Below are positions 32,327 to 42,609 of a DNA stretch of 56,660 nt, in pieces. Under the pieces are notes generated by a model, which saw only the letters and a program-made list of their open reading frames with translations, was not told the DNA's origin and made no database searches. The stretch spans positions 1-56,660 of the forward strand of contig NZ_LAYQ01000018.1 of assembly GCF_000988205.1 (NCBI RefSeq), given 5' to 3'. The DNA is from Corynebacterium minutissimum. Lineage in GTDB: Bacteria; Actinomycetota; Actinomycetes; Mycobacteriales; Mycobacteriaceae. The position numbers were made by a program, and so were the translations under genes. Each line of letters opens with the position of its first letter. The first letter of the stretch is position 1.

Positions 32327-33151
32327 ATGGCATTTCTTGACAAGCTCGCCAAGCTGGATTCTTCCCTGCAACGCGGACTGGACAACGGCATGGCCTTTGT
32401 CTTCGGCGGTAAAGTCGTCCCCGCAGAGATTGAGGAGCTTCTCAAGCAGGAGGCACAAGACAATCTGTCCCGCGGTGATGATGGCAAGCTTTATAGCCCC
32501 AACGTCATGACCGTCGGCGTGTCCTCCAAGGACATCGAGAATCTCTCACAGGACCGGGATGTTCCCAAGGATCTAGCTGATCAGCTCACCCGCTTCATCC
32601 GTAACAGTGGCTGGTCCCTCGCCGGGCCGGTCATCGTCCGCATCGCGGAGGAGTCGGGGCTGCGGACTGGGCAGTTGCGCGTGTCCTCTTTTTTGGATCA
32701 CGAGCCCACCGAAGAAACCGGATTCGATGCGATTTTCCACCACGACCATGGTCAGGAGGACTCTATGACCCAGCCGCACAACGCCGACGAGGCCGCAACC
32801 ACCGCCTTCATGGCCCCCACCCCGAACCAGCCGGCGCCGCAAGGCCCGGCGGTGACGCTTATGTTGCAGGACGGTTCCTCCCGCGTCTACCACGTGCAGG
32901 AGGGCTCCAATATTCTGGGCCGCAGCAACGACGCGGACCTGCGCCTGCCGGATACCGGTGTCTCCCGCCAGCACGCGGAGATCACCTGGAACGGCCAGGA
33001 CGCCGTGCTGGTGGACCTGCAGTCCACGAACGGCACCACCGTCAACGACACCCCGATTGAGAACTGGCTGCTTGCCGACGGCGACGTGATCACCCTCGGC
33101 CACTCCCACATCGAGGTGCGCATCACCGGCCTCGAAGACCACGGCTACTAA
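32327..33151 (+). CDS. fhaA: FhaA, DUF3662 and FHA domain protein
   Basis: A 274-residue cytosolic protein. The N-terminal DUF3662 domain (residues 1-125, MAFLDKLAKLDSSLQRGLDNGMA...) is joined by a Pro/Ala linker to a C-terminal FHA domain (about 180-272) with GRSNDADLRLPDTGVSRQHAEI, which reads phosphothreonine. In mycobacteria FhaA binds phosphorylated MviN and other PknB substrates at the cell wall synthesis site. The start at 32327 follows GGAGGA; the longer frame from 32294 is unnecessary. It heads the kinase cluster. Confidence 0.93.
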   Translation: MAFLDKLAKLDSSLQRGLDNGMAFVFGGKVVPAEIEELLKQEAQDNLSRGDDGKLYSPNVMTVGVSSKDIENLSQDRDVPKDLADQLTRFIRNSGWSLAGPVIVRIAEESGLRTGQLRVSSFLDHEPTEETGFDAIFHHDHGQEDSMTQPHNADEAATTAFMAPTPNQPAPQGPAVTLMLQDGSSRVYHVQEGSNILGRSNDADLRLPDTGVSRQHAEITWNGQDAVLVDLQSTNGTTVNDTPIENWLLADGDVITLGHSHIEVRITGLEDHGY

Positions 33152-33195
33152 GCCGCCCGGCAATTGTTCCCAGATTCTTAGCGTAAGGACTTTTC

Positions 33196-33648
33196 ATGGA
33201 TTCGATCGTGCTGCTCTCGCTGCGCATCGGCCTGCTGGTGTTGCTGTGGCTGTTTATTTTGGTCGCGCTCAACGCCATGCGCCGCGACGCCAATAAGGCC
33301 GCCGGCGTCTACCAGGCATCGTCCCCTGTGAAGGGGGCCCAGAGGCGTCGCGAAGCGCCGCGTGAGATCGCCATCGTGGACGGGCCGCTGCGTGGTTCCC
33401 ACATGGAACTGGGCACGCTCGAAGACTGTACGATGGGCCGCGCGCAAGACTGTGACTTTGTCACCGGTGATGATTTCTCCTCCGGCCACCACGCCCGCCT
33501 CTTCCGCAGGGGCAGCGAGTGGTTCGTGGAGGACCTCGAATCCCGCAACGGCACCTTTGTTGGTGGCGTTCGCATTGACCAGCCAGAACGAGTCGGAGTC
33601 GGCTCCGATATCAAACTTGGCCGAACGACCGTGAGGTTGATGGCATGA
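33196..33648 (+). CDS. fhaB: FhaB/FipA, membrane-anchored FHA protein
   Basis: A 150-residue protein with one N-terminal transmembrane helix (SLRIGLLVLLWLFILVALNAM), a basic linker, and an FHA domain (about 68-148: MGRAQDCDFVTGDDFSSGHHARL, ESRNGTFVGGVRI). FhaB/FipA is a PknB-phosphorylated partner that links the kinase system to the septal machinery in actinobacteria. Its TGA overlaps the pstP ATG by four bases. Confidence 0.92.
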   Translation: MDSIVLLSLRIGLLVLLWLFILVALNAMRRDANKAAGVYQASSPVKGAQRRREAPREIAIVDGPLRGSHMELGTLEDCTMGRAQDCDFVTGDDFSSGHHARLFRRGSEWFVEDLESRNGTFVGGVRIDQPERVGVGSDIKLGRTTVRLMA

Positions 33649-34982
33649 CTTTAAGCCTGACTTTTACTGCAGTGACGGACCGCGGATTGGTCCGCGAAAA
33701 CAATGAGGATTCCGCCCACGCGGGCCCGCACCTGCTGGTGCTGGCCGACGGCATGGGTGGCCACGCCGCCGGCGAGGTCGCTTCCACCACCATGGTGGAG
33801 CACATGGCCTCCCTCGAGCGTGATCCGGGCGATAACGACATGCTGGCCCTGCTCGGCGCGGCGGCGGAAGACGCTAATGCGGCGATCCGCGAGCACGTGG
33901 ACGAGCACCCGGAGACGGAGGGCATGGGCACCACGCTGACCGCCCTGCTTTTTAACGGCTCCGAGTTCGGCGTGTGCCACGTGGGTGATTCCCGCGGCTA
34001 CCGGCTGCGTGAGGGCAAGCTGACCCAGATCACTAAGGATGACACCTATGTACAGTCCCTGGTGGATGAGGGCAAGCTCGATCCAGAAGATGTATCTTCC
34101 CACCCACAAAAGTCGTTGATCCTCAAGGCCTACACGGGCCGCCCGGTAGAGCCGACGCTCTTCATGCTCGATGCTGAACCGGGCGACCGCCTCCTGTTGT
34201 GCTCGGATGGCCTCTCGGATCCAGTGACGGCCTCTACCATCGAGCAGGCGCTGAAGCAGGGCACGGTCGAGGAAGCCGCCACCACCCTGCGGGATCTAGC
34301 GCTGCGCTCCGGCGGCCCTGACAACGTCACCATTGTGGTGGCAGAGGTCGTGGAAGCGGAGGGTGACGAGGACTCCCCCATCACCGTCGGCGCCATCCAA
34401 GGTGTTGTTCCGGAGCCGACGCACCCGGATTCTTCCGCGAGCCGCGCCGCAAAGCTGATCTCGCCCCCAAAAGCCCAGGCCGCTGAGGAGAAGCCCCAGG
34501 AGGACCCACAGCGGCGGCCCCAGCGAAGCCGGATTGGGTGGAAGGTGATTGCGTGCCTTGCCATCGTCATCGTGCTCGTCGTCAGTGGCGGGCTCTGGAT
34601 GAAGAATTATCTGGGCAATAACTATTACGTTGCTACGGATGAGGGTGGCACCCTCACCATCGAGCAGGGTGCGGATTATGAAATCTTTGGCCGCCCGCTG
34701 CACCACACGTATCAGAATGCGTGCCTAGGCAAGGACAATGCGCTCAAGCTCGGGCACGGAGAGTGCGCGGGCGACTTTGCGCCGTTCACGCTGAAGGATT
34801 TGCCAGAATCCGAACGTGCCGCTGTGGGCAACCTGCCCTCCGGCTCCTATGACGAGGTGCAAACGCAGCTGTCGCAGCTCTCGGACAAGGCGCTCAAGCC
34901 TTGCCCGAAGGCCTCGAAGGACGGAAAAGACGGAAAAGATGACAAGAGCGCGTCCAAAGGAAACTGCCGGGAGGTGAAGTAG
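33645..34982 (+). CDS. pstP: PP2C-type Ser/Thr phosphatase PstP
   Basis: A 445-residue protein. The catalytic domain (1-235) has the metal-binding Asp sites RENNEDSAHAG, LVLADGMGGHAAGE, CHVGDSRGYRL and GGPDNVTIVV, all conserved in PPM phosphatases. A transmembrane helix lies at about 303-323 (VIACLAIVIVLVVSGGLW) with a roughly 120-residue extracellular part rich in Lys at the end. It reverses PknA and PknB phosphorylation. Also called ppp in C. glutamicum. Confidence 0.94.
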   Translation: MTLSLTFTAVTDRGLVRENNEDSAHAGPHLLVLADGMGGHAAGEVASTTMVEHMASLERDPGDNDMLALLGAAAEDANAAIREHVDEHPETEGMGTTLTALLFNGSEFGVCHVGDSRGYRLREGKLTQITKDDTYVQSLVDEGKLDPEDVSSHPQKSLILKAYTGRPVEPTLFMLDAEPGDRLLLCSDGLSDPVTASTIEQALKQGTVEEAATTLRDLALRSGGPDNVTIVVAEVVEAEGDEDSPITVGAIQGVVPEPTHPDSSASRAAKLISPPKAQAAEEKPQEDPQRRPQRSRIGWKVIACLAIVIVLVVSGGLWMKNYLGNNYYVATDEGGTLTIEQGADYEIFGRPLHHTYQNACLGKDNALKLGHGECAGDFAPFTLKDLPESERAAVGNLPSGSYDEVQTQLSQLSDKALKPCPKASKDGKDGKDDKSASKGNCREVK

Positions 34983-36335
34983 GTGAGTAAATTCTTCTCC
35001 CGCGGCACCGAATTCGGCCTGCTCGTGCTGGCCACCGTGGTTTTCGCCATCACCTTGGTCAGCCTTGAGCTGTCCCAAGGCAACGTACTGACACTCGATG
35101 TGCTCTACCTCATCGGCGGTTTCATCGGCGTCTTTGCTGTCGCTCACTTGGTGCTCTGTTTCCTGGCACCCTATGCGGATCAGCTCATGCTGCCCATCGT
35201 CGCGGTGCTCAACGGCACCGGGCTCATTCTGTTGCAGCGCCTCGATCTAGCTAACGGAGGCGGGCTGGCGGTGCGGCAGGTGATGTGGACCATCGTGGGC
35301 CTCATTCTCTTCGCGCTGGTGCTCGTCCTCCTGCGTGATCACCGCTCGCTCACCCGATACTCCTATATCTTGGGTGCGCTCGGCCTGATCCTCCTCGCAT
35401 TACCCCTGGTGTGGCCGCAGCCGCCGGGCGTCGACGCCCGCATCTGGCTGTGGCTCGGACCCTTTTCCATCCAGCCGGGTGAGTTCTCCAAGATCCTGCT
35501 GATTTTGTTCTTCGCCATGCTGCTGACCCAGAAGCGCTCGCTGTTCACGGTGGCTGGATACAAGTTCTTGGGTATTTCCCTGCCGCGCCTGCGAGATCTC
35601 GCCCCCATCCTGGTGATTTGGGGCATCGCGATTGTCATCATGGGCATTTCCAATGACTTCGGCCCGGCTCTGCTGCTGTTTAGCACAGTGCTCGGCATGC
35701 TCTTCATGGCCACCAACCGCGTGAGCTGGCTGCTCATTGGCGTCATTCTCGTGGGCATCGGTGGCTTCGGCATCTACCAGGTCTCGGAGAAGATCCAGCA
35801 ACGCTTCTCCAACTTCCTGGATCCGCTGGCTAACTATGATTCCACCGGCTACCAGCTCTCCCAGGCGCTCTTCGGCATGTCCTCCGGCGGCATTACCGGC
35901 ACCGGCCTAGGCCAGGGCCACCCGGACATGGTGCCGGTAGCGCACTCGGACTTCATCCTGGCCGGAATCGGTGAAGAGTTCGGGTTGGTTGGCCTCGCCG
36001 CGGTACTTGTGCTGTTTGCCATGCTCGTCTCCCGCGGCTTCCGCACCGCGCTGACCTGCCGCGATACCTATGGCAAACTGGTCTCTTCAGGGCTGGCCCT
36101 GACGCTGGCCGTGCAGGTCTTCGTCGTCACCGGCGGCATCTCCGCGCTGCTGCCCATGACGGGCCTGACCACGCCGTTCATGTCTGCGGGTGGCTCCTCG
36201 CTCATGGCCAACTACATGCTGCTGGCCATCCTGCTGCGCATCTCCAACGCGGCACGCCGCCCGGCGCGCGAGCTGAGCTCAAACGCACCCACTGACACGT
36301 CCATGTTCCCCGCCGTCCAGGAGGCCATCCGATGA
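34983..36335 (+). CDS. rodA: RodA/FtsW-type SEDS peptidoglycan polymerase
   Basis: A 450-residue polytopic SEDS protein from a GTG at 34983, directly after pstP. Conserved segments include WLWLGPFSIQPGEFSKILLILFFA, GITGTGLGQGHPDMVPVAHSDFI and EEFGLVG, with the catalytic Asp expected in the extracellular loop PVAHSDFIL. SEDS proteins polymerise lipid II together with a cognate class B PBP, here PbpA encoded next with a four-base overlap. Confidence 0.94.
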   Translation: MSKFFSRGTEFGLLVLATVVFAITLVSLELSQGNVLTLDVLYLIGGFIGVFAVAHLVLCFLAPYADQLMLPIVAVLNGTGLILLQRLDLANGGGLAVRQVMWTIVGLILFALVLVLLRDHRSLTRYSYILGALGLILLALPLVWPQPPGVDARIWLWLGPFSIQPGEFSKILLILFFAMLLTQKRSLFTVAGYKFLGISLPRLRDLAPILVIWGIAIVIMGISNDFGPALLLFSTVLGMLFMATNRVSWLLIGVILVGIGGFGIYQVSEKIQQRFSNFLDPLANYDSTGYQLSQALFGMSSGGITGTGLGQGHPDMVPVAHSDFILAGIGEEFGLVGLAAVLVLFAMLVSRGFRTALTCRDTYGKLVSSGLALTLAVQVFVVTGGISALLPMTGLTTPFMSAGGSSLMANYMLLAILLRISNAARRPARELSSNAPTDTSMFPAVQEAIR

Positions 36336-37761
36336 ACCGATCGATCCGCCTCGTCGCCCTTTTTTCCCTCATCCTCACTGCCATCCTCCTGGTAAACCTC
36401 ACGGTGGTGCAAGCGTTTTCGACGGATAAGTACGCCCATAACCCTAAGAACGTTCGCGGCTACCTGGAGATGCGCACGACCCCGCGTGGCCAGATCTTCG
36501 CTGGCAACACGGTGCTGGCGCAGTCCACTGCCGACGCCGAGGGCAACTACTCCCGCTCCTACCCCGCCGACTCCCCGGCCTTTGCCAACATCACCGGCTA
36601 CCTCTCGGAGCGCTTCGGCGCCTCCCAGCTGGAGGCCTCCCAGAATGACATCCTCAATGGCAAGGATGATTCGCTGCTGGCGCGCAATTGGCTCGATATG
36701 TTGTCCGGCAAGCCGCAAAAGGGCGCGAACGTCGAGGTCACCGCCGATCCGGCTCTGCAGCAAACCGCCTACGATCAGCTCGCTGGACCGGGCTATAACG
36801 GCGCGGCCGTGGCCATCCAGCCCTCGACGGGCAAGATTTTGGCCATGGCCTCCTCCCCCAGCTTCAACGTCTCCGACCTGCTCGGTGATAACGCCGGCGA
36901 GAAGTGGGAGCAGCTGCAGAACCAGGAAGGCACCCCGCTGGTCAACCACGCCACGCAGGACACCCTTCCCCCTGGTCCATCTTCAAGATCATCACCACTG
37001 CAGCAGGCCTGAACAACGGCTTCGAGCCGAACTCCACGCTGACCGGCGCAGCGTCCATTACGCTGCCCGATACCGTCACGGAGCTCACCAACTACGGCAA
37101 CCAGTCCTGCGGCGGCGCGGACAGCGTCACCCTGCAGACGGCCTTCGCGCTGTCCTGCAACACGGCCTTTGTGCAGATGTCGGAAAGCATCGGCGCCGAT
37201 GAGCTGCGCAAGTACGCCGAGGGCTTCGGCGTGGGTGAGAAGTACTCGTTGGGTGTTAATACTTCCGCCGGCGCGCTCGGCGAGCTTGGCGACGGCGCCC
37301 AAGTCGCCCAATCCGCCATCGGCCAGCGCGACGTGACCATGTCCGCCCTCCAGGCAGCCATCATGGCCGGGACCGTGGCTAATAAGGGCAAGCGCATGGA
37401 GCCCTACCTGGTCAACCGCATCACCGATGCCCAAATGAATGAGCTGCGCACCACCACACCGCGCCAGGCCGCTGAAGCTGTGGATGAAGAAACCGCCAAC
37501 ACCATCAAGGACCTCATGTTCGCTTCCGAGCGCAGCACCTTCGGCTACGACGGAAACGGTTTTGCCTCGAAGACCGGCACCGCTGAGCACGGTGAGGGCC
37601 TCGCCCCGCACGCATGGTACGTGGCCTTCGACCCGGACAAGGACATCGCGGTGGGCGTCGTGGTCAAGGACGGCGGGCACCTTGGCCAGAATGCCACCGG
37701 CGGCCAGGTCTCCGCGCCCATCGGCCGCGCCATCCTGCGCGCATACGGAGGTGAGCAGTAG
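36332..37761 (+). pseudogene. pbpA: Class B penicillin-binding protein PbpA, frameshifted
   Basis: The first frame carries an N-terminal membrane anchor and non-penicillin-binding domain through GAAVAIQPSTGKILAMASSPSFNVSD and NHATQDTLPPG. One missing base near 36970..36976 shifts the frame; the correct continuation is SIFKIITTAAGL, containing the SxxK nucleophile. The second frame completes the transpeptidase with SCNTAFVQ (SxN) and FASKTGTAEHG (KTG). Restored length is about 476 residues, normal for PbpA. It cross-links peptidoglycan as partner of RodA. Probably a sequence error, because the gene fits the intact cluster. Confidence 0.9.
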
Positions 37762-39179
37762 TGAATAGTGCAGATAACAAAAAGCACCTCCAAGAACTGA
37801 TCGGTGAGGACTACCAGCTGCAGTGGATCGTCGGCCACGGCGGCATGTCCACGGTGTGGCTGGCGGATGATGTCCGCAATGACCGCGAAGTCGCCCTCAA
37901 GGTCCTGCGCCCCGAGTTCTCGGACAACAACGAGTTTCTCTCGCGCTTCCGCAACGAGGCCAAGGCGGCAGAGTCCATCGATTCCGAGAACGTCGTGGCC
38001 ACCTACGACTACCGCGAGCTCGAGGACAACGGCCGCACCTTCTGCTACATGGCCCTGGAGTACATCCGCGGCGAATCCCTGGCAGACCTCTTGGCGCGCG
38101 AGGGCGCGCTGCCTGAGACCCTGGCGCTCGACGTCATGGAGCAGGCCTCCCACGGCCTATCCGTGATCCACCACATGGGCCTGGTGCACCGCGATATCAA
38201 GCCCGGCAACCTCATGATTACCCAAAACGGGCAGGTCAAGATCACTGACTTTGGCATCGCCAAGGCCGCCGCCGCCGTGCCGCTGACCCGCACCGGCATG
38301 GTCGTCGGCACCGCCCAGTACGTCTCCCCCGAGCAGGCCCAGGGCTACGAAGTCGGCCCAACCTCGGATGTCTATTCACTCGGTGTGGTGGGCTACGAGA
38401 TGCTGGCCGGCAAGCGCCCCTTCAGCGGTGATTCCTCGGTATCGGTGGCGCTGGCGCACATTAGTCAGGCACCGGAGCCCTTGTCGACGTCGATTAGCGC
38501 GCCCACCCGGGAACTGATCGGCATGGCCCTGCGCAAGGACCCCAACACCCGCTTCGCTGATGGCAACGAGTTCACCAATGCGATCTCGGCCGTACGCCAG
38601 GGCCAGCGCCCGCCGCAGCCCAAATCCGCAGCACTCGCGCCCATCGCTGCTGAACCTTCTCCCTCCGCCTCGACGGAAATGCTGGCCAACATGGCGCACC
38701 CCACCACGGTGCGGCCAGCCGTCCAGCCTTCTACACCGCAGCCGGAGGAGCGCCCCGCCAAGAAGGGTGGTTTCGGCACCGGGTTGCTCATCGCCGTGGC
38801 CATCGCCGCCCTCGTGGCCGTCGGACTCATGGCCTACCGGATGTGGGGGAACACAGCACCGACCCCGCCACCAGCGCCGACGGAGGTCATCGTGACCGAG
38901 ACGGTTGTGCCGGAGACGACGGAGGAAGAGGAAACGGAAACCCCCGAGACTGTCGAGATCACCACCGTCGAGGAGGAGCCGACCCGGGTCACCGTTACCA
39001 CGACGCACTCGGTCATCCCCGCCCCACCGGTGACCACGGAACGCACGACCCATCAGGACCCGCCCGAGTTCCCTACGGAGGAGACGCAACCGCAGGTCAA
39101 TGACAGCCCAACGCCCGCGCCCGAACTAGACTCACAGAGCAACCCCACCGAAGAATCCGCACTACAGGGAGGCCAGTAA
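37761..39179 (+). CDS. pknA: Ser/Thr protein kinase PknA
   Basis: A 472-residue transmembrane kinase from a GTG at 37761 that overlaps the pbpA stop. The kinase domain (residues 15-275) has the G-loop VGHGGMSTVWLADD, the Lys in VALKVLRPEF, catalytic HRDIKPGN and DFG. The Ala/Pro-rich juxtamembrane region leads to a helix at about 342-363, and the outside part is unusually Thr/Pro/Glu rich (EVIVTETVVPETTEEEETE), with no PASTA domain. PknA controls cell shape and division with PknB. Confidence 0.95.
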   Translation: MNSADNKKHLQELIGEDYQLQWIVGHGGMSTVWLADDVRNDREVALKVLRPEFSDNNEFLSRFRNEAKAAESIDSENVVATYDYRELEDNGRTFCYMALEYIRGESLADLLAREGALPETLALDVMEQASHGLSVIHHMGLVHRDIKPGNLMITQNGQVKITDFGIAKAAAAVPLTRTGMVVGTAQYVSPEQAQGYEVGPTSDVYSLGVVGYEMLAGKRPFSGDSSVSVALAHISQAPEPLSTSISAPTRELIGMALRKDPNTRFADGNEFTNAISAVRQGQRPPQPKSAALAPIAAEPSPSASTEMLANMAHPTTVRPAVQPSTPQPEERPAKKGGFGTGLLIAVAIAALVAVGLMAYRMWGNTAPTPPPAPTEVIVTETVVPETTEEEETETPETVEITTVEEEPTRVTVTTTHSVIPAPPVTTERTTHQDPPEFPTEETQPQVNDSPTPAPELDSQSNPTEESALQGGQ

Positions 39180-39185
39180 CCCACC

Positions 39186-41126
39186 ATGGTCAGTGATCGG
39201 TACCACCTCCGCCAGTCCATCGGCACCGGCGGCATGTCCGAGGTGTACGAAGCCGAGGACTCCGTTTTGGGGCGCACCGTCGCCATCAAGATGCTGCGCC
39301 CCGACATGGCGCGCGACGTCAACTTCCGCGAGCGATTCCGCCGCGAGGCCCAGAATTCCGGCAAGCTCAACCACCCGAACATCGTCGCCGTCTTCGACAC
39401 GGGTGAAAAGGACGTCGACGGCCTGATGGTGCCCTATATCGTCATGGAATACGTGCAGGGCCGCACCTTGCGCGACATCGTCCGTGAAGATGGCCCCATG
39501 CCGGTCGAAGAGGCAGCGCGCGTGCTCAAGCCGGTGGCAGACGCCCTGCAGTCTTCCCACGAGGCCGGGATTATCCATCGCGATATCAAGCCGGCCAACA
39601 TTATGCTGACCAACACCGGCCAGGTGAAGGTCATGGACTTCGGCATCGCCCGCGCGCTGGATGATTCCACGTCCGCGATGACGCAGACCTCCGCGGTGAT
39701 CGGCACCGCGCAGTACCTCTCGCCGGAACAGGCCCGCGGCAAGCCTGCCGACGCCCGCTCTGACGTTTACGCTTTGGGCTGCGTCATGTATGAAACGGTT
39801 ACCGGCCGCACGCCGTTTGAAGGTGAAACACCTTTTGCGGTGGCTTACCAGCATGTGCAGGAGGATCCGGCACCACCCTCGGAGCTCATCACTGAAGATC
39901 TGACGGAACGGCAGCGGCTCGGCGTCGACGCCGTCGTGCTCACGGCGATGGCCAAGCACCCTGCGGACCGCTACCAATCTGCTTGGGAGATGGGCGATGA
40001 CCTCGAGCGTTTGGCCCAGGGCCAGCTGCCGGAGGCAGCACGCTCCCACGTCAACGATGAGGATCACCCCACCACGATGGTGGCACCCGTGGCCGCGCAG
40101 CACCGCGCACCGGTGGCCTCGACTCGTCCCTCTGAAGACGATGAGTCCGGCTCCGGTCTGAAGTGGCTGGCGGCGCTGCTCGCGGCCTCTCTCGTCGCCA
40201 TCATTGGTTATTTTGCCTGGGACTTCTGGGATAGCTCCCGCCAAGAGGCCCGCGAGCGCGAGCAGGAGCAGCATGAAGCAGCCCAGCGCGCGAACATGGT
40301 GACTATCCCGAAGGTGGCCAACCGCCCGCGCAACGAAGTGGTGGAGGAACTAGAGAAGCTTGGCCTGCTGGTAAGCATCAACGAGGAAGCCAGCCCCGAT
40401 GTACCGCGCGGCAAGGTCATCCGCATCAACCCTGCGGAAGGCTCAGAGCTGCAGAAGAACTCCTCGGTCACGCTGACGGTGTCCTCCGGCAAGGAGGTCA
40501 CCGAGGTTCCGGATCTCACCGGCATGAAGCTGGATGAAGCCACCGCCGCGCTGGAGGAAGCCGAGCTAGAGCTCCACACCGACGTCGAGCAGGTGAACGA
40601 TGAGGCCCCTGCGGGCGAGATCATTTCCCAGAACCCGGCGGGCGGTACGCAGCTGTCCAAGGGTTCGAAGGTGCGGATCACCGTCTCCAAGGGTCAGAAG
40701 GAAGTCAGCGTCCCGGATGTCAGCGGTATGGATCGTGACCGCGCGGTCGAGATGCTGTCCTCCATGGACTTTGACGTCAACGTGAACTCGGTGGACTCTG
40801 AGCTTCCGGAAAACCAGGTGCTCAGGGTCGTCGAGAAGGGCCAGAAGCTGCCCAAGGGAAGCCAGGTCACCCTGGAGGTCTCGAACGCGATGCTCATCCA
40901 AGCACCGGACCTGACGCATTCCACCCAGCAGGAAGCCGAATCCGCGCTGCGCGCCAAGGGCTGGTCCGGCTCCCTCGACGTGGGCGAGCGCATCCCAACG
41001 TCTAACCCGATCGACAGCGACAAGATTGGGTGGGCGTCGGCAAGCCGCGGCGATGTCATCCGCAAGGATGAGACCATTCACGTCCGGTTCTGGGAGTTTG
41101 ACCCTGCGGCGCTGCTGCCGCAGTAG
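39186..41126 (+). CDS. pknB: Ser/Thr protein kinase PknB with four PASTA domains
   Basis: A 646-residue receptor kinase starting MVSDRYHLRQSIGTGGMSEV. Kinase motifs are AIKMLRPDM, HRDIKPAN, DFG and the activation-loop SAMTQTSAVIGTAQY. A transmembrane helix at about 327-347 separates it from four extracellular PASTA repeats (starting near 372, 440, 508 and 575) of which the last is divergent. PASTA domains bind muropeptides or lipid II, coupling wall status to phosphorylation of FhaA, FhaB, CrgA and metabolic targets. Follows pknA by six bases. Confidence 0.96.
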   Translation: MVSDRYHLRQSIGTGGMSEVYEAEDSVLGRTVAIKMLRPDMARDVNFRERFRREAQNSGKLNHPNIVAVFDTGEKDVDGLMVPYIVMEYVQGRTLRDIVREDGPMPVEEAARVLKPVADALQSSHEAGIIHRDIKPANIMLTNTGQVKVMDFGIARALDDSTSAMTQTSAVIGTAQYLSPEQARGKPADARSDVYALGCVMYETVTGRTPFEGETPFAVAYQHVQEDPAPPSELITEDLTERQRLGVDAVVLTAMAKHPADRYQSAWEMGDDLERLAQGQLPEAARSHVNDEDHPTTMVAPVAAQHRAPVASTRPSEDDESGSGLKWLAALLAASLVAIIGYFAWDFWDSSRQEAREREQEQHEAAQRANMVTIPKVANRPRNEVVEELEKLGLLVSINEEASPDVPRGKVIRINPAEGSELQKNSSVTLTVSSGKEVTEVPDLTGMKLDEATAALEEAELELHTDVEQVNDEAPAGEIISQNPAGGTQLSKGSKVRITVSKGQKEVSVPDVSGMDRDRAVEMLSSMDFDVNVNSVDSELPENQVLRVVEKGQKLPKGSQVTLEVSNAMLIQAPDLTHSTQQEAESALRAKGWSGSLDVGERIPTSNPIDSDKIGWASASRGDVIRKDETIHVRFWEFDPAALLPQ

Positions 41127-41193
41127 CTCTCATTGCCGCAGCTGCTAAGGTATTCCACAGATTAACCCCCCTATTCTTCGTGAAGGTGTAACA

Positions 41194-41469
41194 ATGCCAA
41201 AGTCCAAGATCACGACGGAGGGCTCCGCACTCCCGCAGTCCTCCAGCTCTGCTACTAACCGCACCCCGGTCAAGATCAACTCTGAGGGCACCCCGAAGTG
41301 GTACATCGCCATCATGCTGGGCCTCATGCTCCTCGGCCTGCTCTGGCTGGTCGTGAACTACCTGGCAGGTGAGTCCATCCCGTTCATGCAGGAGCTGGGC
41401 CCGTGGAATTACGGCATCGGCTTCGGCCTGGCCATCATCGGCCTGTTGATGACGATGGGCTGGCGTTAG
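41194..41469 (+). CDS. crgA: CrgA, septation regulator
   Basis: A 91-residue protein with a polar N-terminus ([17 protein letters not shown]) carrying possible PknA/PknB phosphorylation sites, then [25 protein letters not shown] and [21 protein letters not shown], two membrane helices. This is the standard CrgA layout; CrgA helps recruit FtsZ-ring and septum proteins in actinobacteria. GAAGGTG precedes the ATG. Adjacent location to pknB supports the call. Confidence 0.94.
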   Translation: MPKSKITTEGSALPQSSSSATNRTPVKINSEGTPKWYIAIMLGLMLLGLLWLVVNYLAGESIPFMQELGPWNYGIGFGLAIIGLLMTMGWR

Positions 41470-41484
41470 TTTTCATCGCCGCCG

Positions 41485-42561
41485 ATGAACTCCTCGAGGT
41501 TCTATAGCGTCGCCGGTGTCGGCTGCATCATTCTGGTGATGCTCACCGTCACGGTGGACAAAAGCTTCCTCACCCCTGGCGCACTCGTACTCGCCGGCCT
41601 CGGTGTCACGCTGACTCCGCTGGCCCTCCGCTACCCTCTTGTGGCGGCCTGCGGGTACGGGGCGCTTTTTGCGCTGGCGATGTGGTTTTCCGATTGGCGG
41701 TCTTTCCTGCTCTTGGCGTGGAGCCCCGTCATCGTCGGCATCGTGGCGTTTCGTACACGCTGGCTGTGGGCGGTTCCCCCAGCGGTGGCGTACACCTACA
41801 TCGTCACGACGGATCCTTCGATTAATTATCTGCCTGTTTTCGACCCGTTAAATCTGTTGATACCGCTCGTCTTGTATGCGGTGGCCATCGTCATTGGGGC
41901 CGCGCTGCGCAAAACCCGGGACCAGCGTTTAGCTGCCGAACAGCGCGCCGCCGAGCAACGCGAGGCGTTGATGACAGCCCTCCATGATTCCGTGGCTGCG
42001 ACGCTGACCTCCGTGGTCATGCGCTCCGAAACCTTGGCGCTGACCCAAACGGATCCCTCCGCGGCCGACTCCGCGGAGGCAATCGCTAACGACGCCCGCC
42101 GGGCCATGGGCGAGGTACGCGATCTATTGCGCGTGATGAAGAATGAGAGCGTGACTCAGGGAGTTAAATCCTTGGAAGAAGACCTCGACACCATGGTTAG
42201 CTTCCTGAGCAGCCACGGCTTCCACTGCGAAGCACAGATCAATGTAGGCAAGAACGGGGAGCTTGCACTGCCGGAAAAACTATCGCTCGTGTTCTCTGAG
42301 CTCGCCATCAACATCCTCAAGTACGCCCGCCCCGAATCCCGTGTGAGCATCGAGGCCACTGGCAGCTCGAAGTCCGTCGACGTCCTCATCACCTCCGAGG
42401 TTGCCTCCCAACAATCGCGCGAATATATGACGACGAAATTGGGTTTGGGTGAAATCGCCCGCCGCGTTCGCAGGATGCACGGCAGCTTCGGCAGCGGCAA
42501 GGAAGACGAGCGCTGGGTCACACGCCTTTCTCTTCCCGCCGCCTGCCTAAGAAAAATATAG
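41485..42561 (+). CDS. Sensor histidine kinase (NarL/HPK7 type)
   Basis: A 358-residue kinase with six N-terminal membrane helices (between residues 8 and 140) and almost no extracellular domain, so its signal is likely hydrophobic or read at the membrane. The phosphoacceptor region is EALMTALHDSVAATLTSVVMRSE, with His167. The ATPase domain keeps the N-box (SELAINILKYA, Asn276) and GLGEIARRV, but the usual DxGxG box is replaced by ITSEVASQQ, so ATP binding may be unusual. It lies 15 bases after crgA, then a secreted peptide gene and the response regulator follow. Signal unknown. Confidence 0.87.
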   Translation: MNSSRFYSVAGVGCIILVMLTVTVDKSFLTPGALVLAGLGVTLTPLALRYPLVAACGYGALFALAMWFSDWRSFLLLAWSPVIVGIVAFRTRWLWAVPPAVAYTYIVTTDPSINYLPVFDPLNLLIPLVLYAVAIVIGAALRKTRDQRLAAEQRAAEQREALMTALHDSVAATLTSVVMRSETLALTQTDPSAADSAEAIANDARRAMGEVRDLLRVMKNESVTQGVKSLEEDLDTMVSFLSSHGFHCEAQINVGKNGELALPEKLSLVFSELAINILKYARPESRVSIEATGSSKSVDVLITSEVASQQSREYMTTKLGLGEIARRVRRMHGSFGSGKEDERWVTRLSLPAACLRKI

Positions 42562-42609
42562 TAAGATTGCCCGATAGTCCGCTATTTCTTAGATTACAAA
42601 AGGTTCGAC

